This document shows positions 53,463 through 64,000 of a DNA stretch of 64,000 nucleotides, one piece after another; the first letter of the stretch is position 1, and every line of letters begins with the position of its first letter. Source of the DNA: Hevea brasiliensis (Eukaryota > Streptophyta > Magnoliopsida > Malpighiales > Euphorbiaceae); NCBI RefSeq assembly GCF_030052815.1, contig NC_079507.1, positions 63,210,619 to 63,274,618 of the forward strand, in the 5' to 3' direction. The notes beneath the pieces are model-generated. The model did not search any database, was not told where the DNA came from, and worked only from the letters and a program-made list of their open reading frames with translations. A program made the position numbers and the translations under genes.

Positions 53463-56118
53463 TCAAACTCTCAGGGTATCAAGGTGAGACTTACCATGGA
53501 GCTCACGAGAAAACAAACTTCTGAAATACTCTTCAACTCCTATTCTCTTAAACAATCCTGGAGTTTGTTTAGTGATTAAGCTAGGAGCTGGCCCCATTTC
53601 AGCACTGTATCTTGGAGCATAAAATGTTGCAATCGAGATTCTTTCCTTTTCCAAGTTCACCGTTGCCCTGTGCTCAATGCTGCGGTATATCCCATTGCTT
53701 ATAATCTGTGTCCACAGATAATAAATTAGAGAAAAAAAAACCAATTAGAGTACGAATTCAATCAAACCCATATTAAAGCCCAATTAATCATAAATAAATA
53801 AAAATAAAAGAAAAAGAAGATGGGTATAATTAGAAATACCTCCAAAATGTCTCCAATGTTGATGACAAAGGCATTTGGGAGAGGCTCAATGGAAACCCAC
53901 TGGCCATCTTTCTTTATCTGAAGACCTTCAACTTCATTGACCTGCAGGAGGATAGTGAGACCTGAGGCATCTGAATGTGAAGTAAGACCAATGACTTTGT
54001 CGGGTTGAGGACATGGAGGGTAGTAATTCATCCTCATTGACTGAAATCCATCTTCAAAAATCTCTGTCATTTCCTCTGCCTCTATTTCTAGTGCTTTAGC
54101 CATCTGTGCTAGGATAGCCATGGCTAAATTTTTCACATCTGATGAATAGGCGTCTAAGGTGTCTCTGCAGCAAGAAAAGTACAGTTAAATTAGCAAGCTA
54201 TGTAGAGCAAGAAATAATAATTAATGTAATTGAAATTTCACACTCCATAGAAAGAGAGCCAATAAGAGAGTTTGGCTTAATGGCACTGACTCTGATATTT
54301 CAAGTTTCAATTCGGTTAAGAGAGGAAGAAAGAGAGGGATGACCTCAAAGGAAGAGGGAGGTTTGGAAATAAATGGGGTTTCCTTGCTTCAACAGGTTGG
54401 GTGACCAAGAAGAAGAGGTCACCCCAGTCCAGCTTTTGATCCTCAGATACAACAAAGGCTTGCCCAAAACCCTCGACCTCTCCTGGATATTGCCATAACT
54501 TTTTCTTCTCTTCCATTGGGAGGTCGAACAAGTCCTGGACCTCCTTCTTTATCTTCTCCAAAAGTGAAGACTTCACTCCATGGTTCACCAACTGCAAAAT
54601 TTAAGCTAGTCAAGTATATTCTTGTTGATAAATTGCAGCCAATGATTTTTTTTTAAGTGTTGAGTATAGTAAATATGTATATTGTTTAGATGTTAAACCT
54701 TTAGAAATTTCATTTATTTAATAAATTTAAAACTGTGATAAATCTTTTATGCTACTAAAAAAAAAATCCCCTTCTCATCTTCCTCCTATTTAAACACTAA
54801 ACAATAATAATTAGAGTAAATTACAATTTAATCCTTAAAATTTAACAAAACTCACAACATAGTTTATATATTTTCAAAATGTTACAGTATGGTCCTTGAG
54901 TTTTTAATTCGTCTACACAATAATCCTTCCATTAAAATGTAACAGTATACTATCAGTGTTGCCAGATTAAAAATTAAAAGACTATACAGTCACTTTTTGA
55001 AAATATAGAGATTAAATTGCGAGTTTTTTCAAATTTTAGGAACTAAGTTTTAACTTACCCTAATATAATGATGATAATGATAAAAGTATGGAATCAATTT
55101 TGACCATATTAAATGTCTGTAGAACAGAGTCTTGGAGAGTTGGAGGTGAATAAATGTCCACTTGTAAACATGCAACAAGATTGTTATATGTTGCCAGACC
55201 TTAAGGACTAAACTTGACTTCCAGGAGCCAAAACTCAATATCTATATTACTTTGTTATTTAAACTCAATAACTTCTGTTTTCTGGAGATCACGGAATGCA
55301 AAAGGAAGCAAGTACAAAATGTTTGAATTTAACTTGGTGTCTGTCTCTGCCACATAATTTATCATTTCTTTTCTTTCAACTCAATTAAGTCTTTATCCAA
55401 AAAATTTGGAGTTGGCTATATAGATTCTCTTTCTCCACTCTAAACGATTTTGGATTAAGTTAATGATTCTAAGTCATGTTGTACTACTCTCATCCAAGTC
55501 AGTTTAAGTCTACCCCTACCTTTTTTCTAATACTCTTATTGTGGACTTTATCTAGTCTAGTATGACCACTCATCCACCTTAACATTCTCATCTCCACAAC
55601 TTTTATTTTAAACACATACGACTCCTTCAGTGCCCAAAACTCACTACCATAAAACATGGCCGATCGTATTACTTTACGGTAAAATTTTCCTTTTAACTTA
55701 TTGGGAATTTTGCGATCACATAAAACTCCCGTAGCACGTCTCCACTTCAACCATCCGGCTTTAATCCTATGACTAACATCCTTCTCACATCCCTCGTCTA
55801 CTTGAAGGATTGAGCCGAGATATTTAAAGTGATTACTTTGGGGCAGTACTACTCCATCCAAACTATCATTTCTTTTCTTTATTCTAAAGAAATTCCAACA
55901 GGCTTGGTTCAAAGTTTCAGACCCCCTATCTCCTCCGTCCTTCCTTTCACATGAACAAAACAAAAATCCATAATACTTTAAGAAAAATCAAAGGGAAAAA
56001 AAAAGGGCTTGCTGACAAGCAGCTCTGTGACTTTGCACAAACAGTGGACCCATATCCTCACTTCAACTTCAATGGAAATTTGAAAAAAAAAATTATAATA
56101 ACGTTTCTATTTGAGAAA

Positions 56119-56182
<64 letters not shown>

Positions 56183-56685
56183 GAGTGCTCTTCATATATC
56201 AAAATCCTCAGGTGACGAGGAACGAACTTAGATGTTAGCTCATAAACAATCAAATAGGATTTTTCAACCTTCTTCTGATATGAAGGAAATTTTGCATGCA
56301 ATAATATTAAATAAACGATTCATCTGAGATTGATACCGTTAGTTTAATGGGACAAATATGACTAAGAAGACGACAATATAATAATAATTAAACAGCAACA
56401 ACAAGAGAAGGAAACTAATGAAAGTTTAAATACCTGAAAGAAACCCCAGTCTTTGCAGGCATAATGAAGCTTCGCCAACTCAGAATCCATAGATTCTTGA
56501 GAAAGTAGCCTCTGCATATCAATAACTGGAACCTCATGTGCTGAAACTCCATTTTGGATAATGGGTTGATCTCGGTCCTGGCGTATGTACCTCGGAGGAA
56601 TAGTATCCATCTGCGATTTAGCTAATTCTTGAACACAAGGCACAAGAAGAGAGCCCCCAAGATTCACCACTTTTGTTGTTTCCAT
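53463..56685 (-). CDS. SRG1-like 2-oxoglutarate/Fe(II)-dependent dioxygenase (4 exons)
   Basis: Exons: 56685-56434, 54591-54344, 54164-53840, 53705-53463 (1068 nt, 355 residues, in frame). The N-terminal DIOX_N region has [10 protein letters not shown] and WGFFQ/LVNHG. The C-terminal jelly roll contains [13 protein letters not shown], the iron ligands His230 and Asp232 (TSHSDASG), His287 (SIEHRA) and the 2-oxoglutarate contact Arg297-x-Ser299. All catalytic residues are present, and length matches SRG1 (about 358). SRG1-type enzymes belong to the DOXC class, which oxidises specialised metabolites; the substrate here is unknown. The start ATG at 56685 is preferred over an in-frame ATG four codons upstream because [20 protein letters not shown] is the family's usual start. 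Intron 1 (1842 bp) carries a MITE and a LINE fragment. Confidence 0.92.
54811..55063. mobile_element. MITE in dioxygenase intron 1
   Basis: The left end TTAGAGTAAATTACAATTTA is mirrored by the right end, which read inward on the other strand is TTAGGGTAAGTTAAAACTTA. The inverted repeats extend over about 40 bp (AAAATTTAACAAAACTC). At about 250 bp with no open frame it is a typical plant MITE. Confidence 0.8.
55360..55970 (-). mobile_element. RTE-type LINE 3' fragment in dioxygenase intron 1
   Basis: A 154-codon open stretch (55499-55963) encodes the C-terminal end of a LINE reverse transcriptase: [65 protein letters not shown], which is the signature of plant RTE-like LINEs. The usual 3' tail with ATTTTTTGGATAAAGACTTA (read on minus) follows to about 55365. 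It is 5'-truncated, as most LINE copies are, and shares the gene's orientation. Confidence 0.85.
56121..56181 (+). repeat. (AT)n microsatellite in dioxygenase intron 1
   Basis: An uninterrupted AT run of about 60 bp. Confidence 0.97.
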
Positions 56686-56850
56686 GGTATAGGTCAAGAT
56701 TTTTTTTGTAGTTTGGTTTCAGAATCTCTTTGGTTTTATCTTCAACTTAGGAGGACCAAATTGCTTAATTTATTGCTAGATTTGGCAATTGTAGTTGTGG
56801 AATAATGAGGTGACCACTACCTATATATGCAATATGTGTAATATTTATAT
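56686..56850 (-). promoter_or_regulatory. Dioxygenase upstream region
   Basis: A TATATA-containing stretch at about 56820-56830 lies about 140 bp upstream of the start codon at 56685 and may be the TATA box. Confidence 0.35.
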
Positions 56851-57342
56851 AGTGATTAGCAGCCAACGCATCGCCAAAAGTCAGACCAAAACCCATTTCT
56901 AGAAACAACATGTGATATCATTTGCAAGGTTCACTATAGATGATGAACTAATAAAATGTTAAAATGAGATATTTTTCTATCTCCAAGAAAGAGACATACT
57001 GTGCTTTAACTTGATGTGGGATTATATTTATAAATGTTTTGGTTTGACTATTGTAGGAGCTTCTTTTTCTCCCATGGGGGTAATGCTCTAAAGCTGTAAG
57101 ATTGAACTTTGTTTAGATGGTGATTGTAGGGCAGAGTTTATCCAGACTTTTTACTAGTGAGATAATGATGATGAGATAATGATGATAATTTCTGGCAAAA
57201 CCCAATAAGAAGTTTCTAAACTGTTTGGAAATAAGATGCCCAATTGAAATTGTATTTTTGGGTTAGTAAATTGTTGAATTGGTGCTATTGAGTCCTCATT
57301 TTATTTAACAAATATTATTAGCAAATTTGAGATATTCTAGTC

Positions 57343-57406
<64 letters not shown>

Positions 57407-60400
57407 ATTAAATACTAAAATTTAATTAAGTAAATTAAAATATTAAAATTTTGTAGTAATTAACTAAAATTTAATAAGTGTAATATTATATATAATGTTT
57501 CTCATACATAGTATTTTAATATTACTAGAAAATTTTTTCGTATTTTTCAATATTATAAAATTATAAAATAAAATTTCTCAAAATATGATATTTCATCTTT
57601 TTTTAACAATTATACATGTGTGATCATTAATTTAAATTTTAATGCATATTAAATAAAAGAATTTCATTTATTTTAGAAATAAGTAAGTTTAGGATTACTT
57701 GTTCAATTAAAATAGAAAGTATTAGTTTGAGACAAAACTTCAATTATTATTTATAAATTTAAGTGACATTAAAATTTTTAATATTATAAAAATTAAGGTA
57801 TCTTAGTACATTCATAAATTTGACTTCCTATTCATTCTTTATTTTGGTATCCTTAATATGAAGATTTTATTACTTGAGATTGGATCCTTAGTGTTTCCTA
57901 GCAGTTAGCACCCACTATGACTTTGAACTTATGTTATATATACTATTAAATCAAAAGGTTCAAGGGTTCAATAGAACACAAATTCAATTTGAAAGATTGA
58001 AGGAAATGCTGAAATTTATAAAAACATATCATACATTAATTGAATAATCGACAAATTGTAAGCTTACATTGCATTCTGTCAAAACTGTCATCACATTGAC
58101 ATTTTTCTTCTCGAAGTGTATTCTCCACAAGTCAAAGTACCAATTAACAATTGGGTTGCTATAGTCATTGAAATCTGCTAAATAAAAGAATTTCACATGT
58201 TCAATTTACAAACTTCTCTCTAATTTCACCATATGACGTGACTTTGCATCCACTAATGTTCTAGCTGTTGCAGATTATTAGAGGTAATATTTTCTTCTGC
58301 ATAATTAATATAATATATAAGTTCAAAATATTATGCCAATTCCCTAGCTCAAAAGATCATTCAGGAGAGTTCAAAGGAAACATCTTCATTGACTAGTATC
58401 CTACTATCTTTTCCTTGAAAACCAATACAAAGAGAACCAATAAAAAGAGCAAAAAGAAAAATAATTGAAAACTACATTAGCTCGATGAAGGGATAAAATG
58501 AAATTGAAGTGTCAAACTACAAGACCTTTCAAGCCTCAACTACCAGCAAAGGTAGGGTATTTAAAGTTCTTTTAGATATCTATTTTATAAGGTCAATATC
58601 ACCTTAAATGGGCGCTCCTCTCTCCCCAAGGATTTGTCTCTGCAGTTGCTTTTCAAGGAGTTTAGAATTTTCATCATGCCAATGAATGATGAGATGATTG
58701 CATGCATGTGTAGACTTTTAATCCTAGAACACCAGATGGAAAATGAGAAATTTACACAAAATGGAAATGTCAAATTGGTGTAAAAACTGAGACTATCTTT
58801 GCTATTAAACTATATTAAAAACTGCTCATGAAGAACATGAGAAACAGCACTTGGAGACCTGGCCTAGTGATGCCAAGTGACTCCACTTCCCTTCTTGGTA
58901 AATCAACCAAAAATTAAAGAGAGAGAGAGAGAGAGAGAGAGAAGAGAACATGAGAAACGGTACTGCTTAGCTGATGCTATTTTCCACATTCACAATCTCG
59001 GTACAAATGGCTGCAAATTCAGAAGTTGAACCGTCCTCCATCGATTAAAAAAAAAAACAAAGCAAGCAAAATCCTCTTGTAAACAAAAGAAAACAGTTCT
59101 AGAAATTCACTCTTAGGAGAAGCCTAATAAAGTGACATTTACTTGCCACCCCCGTGCGTGCCATTATATCAACAATCTTACATCACTTAGATTAATAGAT
59201 GATAAGAGGCTAACTTTTTACCATTTTTTATGGTTAAGCAAATAAATAGTTCTATATAACCATCAATAAAAGAAGGGGGAAAACGTCACATACTTTGACA
59301 GAGAAAATCTCTTGGAATCAGATTGTTTTCTAATTACTTGCTTCTTCTATCAGCAAGAATGGGTACCAAAAATTACAAAATATAACCGAAATGTACGGTA
59401 ATGTGACATATAACAATGTTTTGATGATCATAACCAAATTTCTTCACAGAGGCAAACATCACAGCTACTTGACAGCTCAAAAAAAGATCAGGATATAAAA
59501 AAACTTAATTATTATTCCTTTGCAATGGAAGATCAAGGAATATTGCTTTTTTTTTTTACTTTGTTGTTTTAAACAGCATCTGTATTCTGTTTGCATTTCA
59601 CAAACTATCCCAAACAAAATTTATAATCTTTAAATGTTTGGCAATGCTATTTCAGCAGTGGGTTCATTATATAATAGTATGAAAATGCAAATCAATCAAT
59701 TTTTTCATGTCCATTAACTAATTGTTTTGCTAATATGAAAATGTTTAAGCCAATCAATTCCAAGAATCCATTGAACATATGCTAATTGTCATACATGACC
59801 TAAGAGCCAGACTTTATATGTATATATAAAGATTTTGACCTCTAACTAACTGCAGGAACCAAACAAACGCTGACTTTTTGACATCTGGAAAAAGAAAATG
59901 GTGATATGTCTGTTAGATCCGTACTACAAATACTAATCTTTTAATTTGGGAAGCACATCAGCGCTACATCAACTAATCTATTCGTCTGAACAAAGCCCAG
60001 ATGTCCAAACATAATATTTGAGAGTGCAGGAAAGCTGATCTGAAGCGCTCTAAATCAAAATTTCAGCAACCTGTATTTGGTATTGTATCATTTCTTCTTA
60101 TTTGCTACAACTCTGGAATTCTAATTACTATTCCCACACTTCTCACTTAACTCAGGGAACAGATGGACAGCCAAACATCCAAATTCGATTGCTTTGATCA
60201 ATTTTTGTGTTGATTTCGTGTAAGCACAAAACACCTCCATTGGGTTAGCAATATTAGATTACTAGTGAATAAATAAACAAATTCTAGTTCAAACAACCAT
60301 GAAAATCTAAAACCTACCACTACAAGTATCAACCTAACCAGTAAAAAAGAGCTATAATGGGACCAAATTTTCATAGAACCACCAATATTTTATTTCAATT

Positions 60401-60750
60401 ATTTCACCAATTAATTTGACACACTTAAATCAAGAGGTAGAAAACTAATCACAGATTGTTGATAAAGCATATGAGATTAACTTGAGCACAACATGAATTG
60501 AGACAAGCCTATAATATATTTAAATTTCATGCTAATCAAAACCAAAGCATAAAAACCACCACACTAACATCTGAAAAATACCGTTTAAGAAAATCAGTAA
60601 TTTCCATGCGGGGACTAACACATTACCAAATTTCAATCAGCATTTCCTTCAATAGCATAGCACAACAAGAACCATTAGCCTACTTCCTATGCTCTTTTCT
60701 GGCCACAATCTTGAAATTCCTGTTAGTTGTTGCTGCAAGGAAGAAATGAG
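56851..60750. other. Intergenic DNA without a recognised gene
   Basis: Contains an (AT)n run at 57350-57401 and a (GA)n run at about 58916-58942. The base composition at 57900-60700 is less AT-rich than the flanks, but the short open frames there look random on both strands. Unrecognised non-coding RNA or old repeats are possible. Confidence 0.5.
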
Positions 60751-61660
60751 TGTCACGACCCAACCTATGGGCCAGACTAAACCCCCAAGGCCCGTAGTAA
60801 GCCTAACTATTCCTTAACCCAACTCTAAGGCCCATTTGAGCCCAATTTCAAGAATTCAACCGGACAGAGTCCGACCATAAAATGGACCTTTCAACGGGGA
60901 GTTTTTGACTCACTCGACCTCTAAACATATTATATAATCAATTGGGGAGCTCAACTCACCCTCCACATACTGATAACAACATAAAAAATAAATGGGAGCT
61001 CAGCTACCTCATCCAGCCCAACACACATGCATAAAATATTAAGTTTACAGGTCCAAAATGACAATTTATATTAGAGACCCAATTCAAATAAATATTTCTA
61101 ACACATTCGGAAATTCTAAGAGTTAACAGGTTTATATAAACATTAATAAACGACCTTTATATAAACATTAATAAACGACCTGCGAGGGAGAAAAGCAGGT
61201 TAACCTCAAAAATATCATCCTGTAGCTTGGAAAAATATTAAACAAGAGTTAGCGTTCGACTCAGAGAGTAAAATATCAATTTCAACCATAATCTATATAA
61301 CTATCTAAAGCTAATGAACCCTGTAGAGTGAAATGCAATATCAGCAATATTTTCACATCATAACAGCAAAAAGGTAATTTGGAGCACTCACACACCCATA
61401 ATGTCAAACAATACATATATAGGAGCTGATTCCCTATACAGCTCTCTTAATCCAACCTGTGTCAGCAAAGAACTCAGCTCGGACTTCCACTTAAATAACC
61501 AAATCGGGGTCCCAGTGAAGAACTCAAGCCGTGACTACCCGAAGGACCGGGTCCCAGCGAAGATCTCAAGCCGTGTCTACCCGTCCTATCCATAGTCAAC
61601 ACCAAATCACACGTACGCCAACGCACGCACACTGCTCCAAATTACCACAATAATAAAATA
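60751..61660. mobile_element. Probable solo LTR or LTR fragment, Ty3/gypsy-like
   Basis: It starts TGTCACGACCCAACCTATGGG, the opening of many plant gypsy LTRs. It is distinctly more GC-rich than its surroundings and has no open frame. It contains an exact 25-bp tandem pair (61131-61155, 61156-61180) and a 42-bp imperfect pair (61507-61548, 61549-61585) with GGGTCCCAG and TCAAGCCGTG. The right border is not clear, and no partner LTR or internal coding region was found, hence solo LTR. Confidence 0.55.
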
Positions 61661-64000
61661 TTGATTTTTCACAATAAAATCCATTTTCACTTTCAATTAT
61701 TGATTTTTCAGTTTGAAACTGACGTTAATAAATTGAGCATTACCCTTAATCAGTATTTTCTTTTATTTTTTATGTAAAGTATAAAATTATTCTCTCTACA
61801 AATAAAAAATTATTTTTTCTATATAGAATAGAATGATTTAATTTACATATGACTTTAGAATGTTCAAGTCAATGTCTAACTAGAAAATCGATGATCGGAG
61901 ATTAAAGATATTTTATTATGTAAAATTTAAAAGTTAAAAGGTTTTTATATTATATTTTAAATGAAAAAACTATAGTATTATAATTATATAAATTTAGATA
62001 ATTATTAAAATTTATACGTTGCAGCTTTATTAATAAAAATAAAATATTATAATTTTTTAAAATTTTTATATTTTTCATGAAAAATAAATATTATTTTTTT
62101 TAAATAATAAAAATTATAATTTATTTTAAATTATTATTGTATGATTAACTTTTTAATAATAATTAAATTACGTGAAAATTAAATCTCCTATAATATAAAA
62201 CAATAAATAAAATTATACAAGGTGTGATGTGAAAGCTGTATATAAAAAATGTTAAATTAAAAAAAATTCATTTAATTTGAAATAATTTAAAAAATAATAT
62301 TTTTCAATAACGTATCTCGAGAAAAACATGGACAATGACATGGTGTCATAAAATGCTAAGCTGATTAATAAGGCACGCTATGTCCTTACTCTTATCATAT
62401 TTGCACACCTTTTAAAAAAAATTAATAGCATATGCTCTATTAATTGATTTATATTTAATTTAAGATATTTTATAATGGATAATACACCATGTTTCACCCT
62501 ACATTGTACTTGTCTACATTGTACTCATTAACACATTTTTTGATTGGTTGTTCCCAATCCCAAGGCATGGACTTACATGCCCTGTTATATTGTTCTTGAC
62601 ATTTTTAAGGAAAAAAAAAACATCACTTCTCACTCTACATTTAAAAATAAAAAATCATAAAACTATTTATCTTTATTTAAATAGAGTTAAAATTATAAAA
62701 ATATATTATTTTTATTTTCTATACTTTTTATTTAAAAATTATAAAAATATGATATATATAAAAAATTATAAAAATAAAATATAAATATTTTATTTATTTA
62801 TAATTAGTATGTATTATTTTTATATTAATAATTTAATATTTTTTTATTTTATTTTCTTAAAATTAATTATTATTATTATTATTATTTATATTAATTTTAT
62901 TATTTAATTTTAAAAATTATGATTATAAAAAAAAAATTTTTATTTTAAAAATTTTTTTTTATTTATTTTTTTTATTATTTTTTTTTAATAAAAAATAATT
63001 ATATATTATTTTTTTTTTATTCAATTTTTTTTTATTTATATATATATATAATATAAAAAAATTTTTTTGACACATCAGTAGTACTATTATTCACTAAGTA
63101 TTTTTATTTAATCTAAATGTGCTCAAATTTTTTTATATTTTATTATTTCTTTTAAAATTGTTAGTTATAATTCTCAAAATTTATTTATTTAAATATATTT
63201 AATTAATATTTATTTAATTATTAATTTTTTAAAATTCTTATTTAATATTTCTTAAACTTTGAATATTTTATTTCATTATAATTATATATTGAATAAAATT
63301 ATAATTAATATTTTAATTATTTATATTTTATTATAATTAATTTTTATCAAATATTTATATCTTTGTGCATAAATTATCTCTTTACTATATTATAAAAGTA
63401 AAATTTTAAAGATAAATTATAAATATAATAACAATAAAAATTTAATTACAAATAAATATGATTAAGAACAATTAAAGTTACAATATTAAAATCATAAAAT
63501 TTACCTTTTGAAAAATACTATGTATTTATAGTATTTATTTTAATAATAAAAAATTATGACATTTTAAAATTATAATTTTTATGAAATGTATTTATTTTAT
63601 ATTATAAATTTATATAAAGTGATAACTATTTTTGTCAAATAATTATTTTATAAAAAAAATTTAGATTAATAAAAAAATCTACATTTAATTTAAAAAATAA
63701 TATAATAGAATGTTATTTTTAATTAATAATAATATTATTATATATTTTTATTATTACTAAAATTAAATAATTCAATTCACCATGATAATTTTTTATTATA
63801 TTAATAACAAAAACTATTATATTTATATATTTTTAAAATAATAATATTTTTTCATTAATTTAATATATTTTTTATAATTTATAAAAAATAAATATTGACT
63901 TACATAAATTATAAGATAAAATATAAAAATTTCATGAAACTTAAATTATTTTTTAAATAAAGTACTTTAATTACATTTTAAACAAAATAATTATAAAAAT
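61661..64000. other. Extremely AT-rich DNA to the right edge
   Basis: No gene, RNA or clear repeat element is recognised. The sequence from about 62640 onward is nearly pure A/T with scattered short AT and TTA runs. Confidence 0.6.

Noticed and set aside
60498..60749. 83-codon plus-strand frame before the putative LTR
   Set aside because: Random composition, no motif, and it ends right at the repeat border.
62548..62784. 78-codon plus-strand frame, Lys/Tyr/Asn/Ile-rich at the end
   Set aside because: The amino-acid bias simply reflects AT-rich DNA.

Overview
This window is nuclear DNA from a flowering plant, most likely a rosid eudicot. The evidence is spliced genes with GT-AG introns, very AT-rich intergenic DNA, and plant-type transposons (hAT, Ty1/copia, RTE-type LINE, MITEs, a Ty3/gypsy-like LTR) plus a fossil plant pararetrovirus. 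The repeat style recalls Euphorbiaceae such as cassava, rubber or Jatropha, but that is only an impression. No bacterial genes, CRISPR arrays, tRNAs or rRNAs were seen.

Layout from left to right. At 439-598 (-) is the first coding exon of a gene that runs off the left edge. A decayed hAT DNA transposon fills 2194-7039, and its right end has been tandemly duplicated out to about 7490. A complete 19-exon gene for anaphase-promoting complex subunit 4 (APC4) lies on the minus strand at 7727-21724. Its intron 5 holds a fairly young Ty1/copia element at 13494-18308 with a perfect 5-bp target duplication. AT-rich DNA with MITEs follows to about 26.2 kb. A complete 10-exon group D (TDY) MAP kinase of the MPK18/19/20 type lies on the plus strand at 26710-33405.

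From 33.7 to 48.8 kb, tail to tail with the kinase, is a tandem family of secreted plant proteins of unknown function (DUF7705-type, from memory). Copies A and B are intact or nearly so, copy C is a clear pseudogene, and a small fragment, D, is split by a retroposed insertion. Copy B was duplicated together with the 3' end of the MAP kinase, which survives as a decayed fragment at 40.68-41.15 kb. Between copies A and B lie fossil pararetrovirus pieces (protease-RT on plus, movement protein on minus) and a LINE plus NOI/RIN4-like chimeric retro-insertion flanked by a 9-bp duplication.

To the right, on the minus strand, are an intact single-exon GT47 (exostosin/xyloglucan galactosyltransferase-like) gene at 51137-52561 and a complete 4-exon SRG1-like 2-oxoglutarate/Fe(II) dioxygenase at 53463-56685. 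The dioxygenase's first intron contains a MITE and an RTE LINE fragment. The last 7 kb has no recognisable gene, only a probable solo gypsy-type LTR near 60.75-61.66 kb and AT-rich sequence.

The genes do not form a pathway or operon. I saw no evidence of a wholly new biological system. The most interesting structure is the 33-49 kb cluster, where segmental duplication, gene decay, a viral fossil and retroposition are layered. All exon borders were derived by hand from splice consensus, frame continuity and family resemblance, without alignment software.
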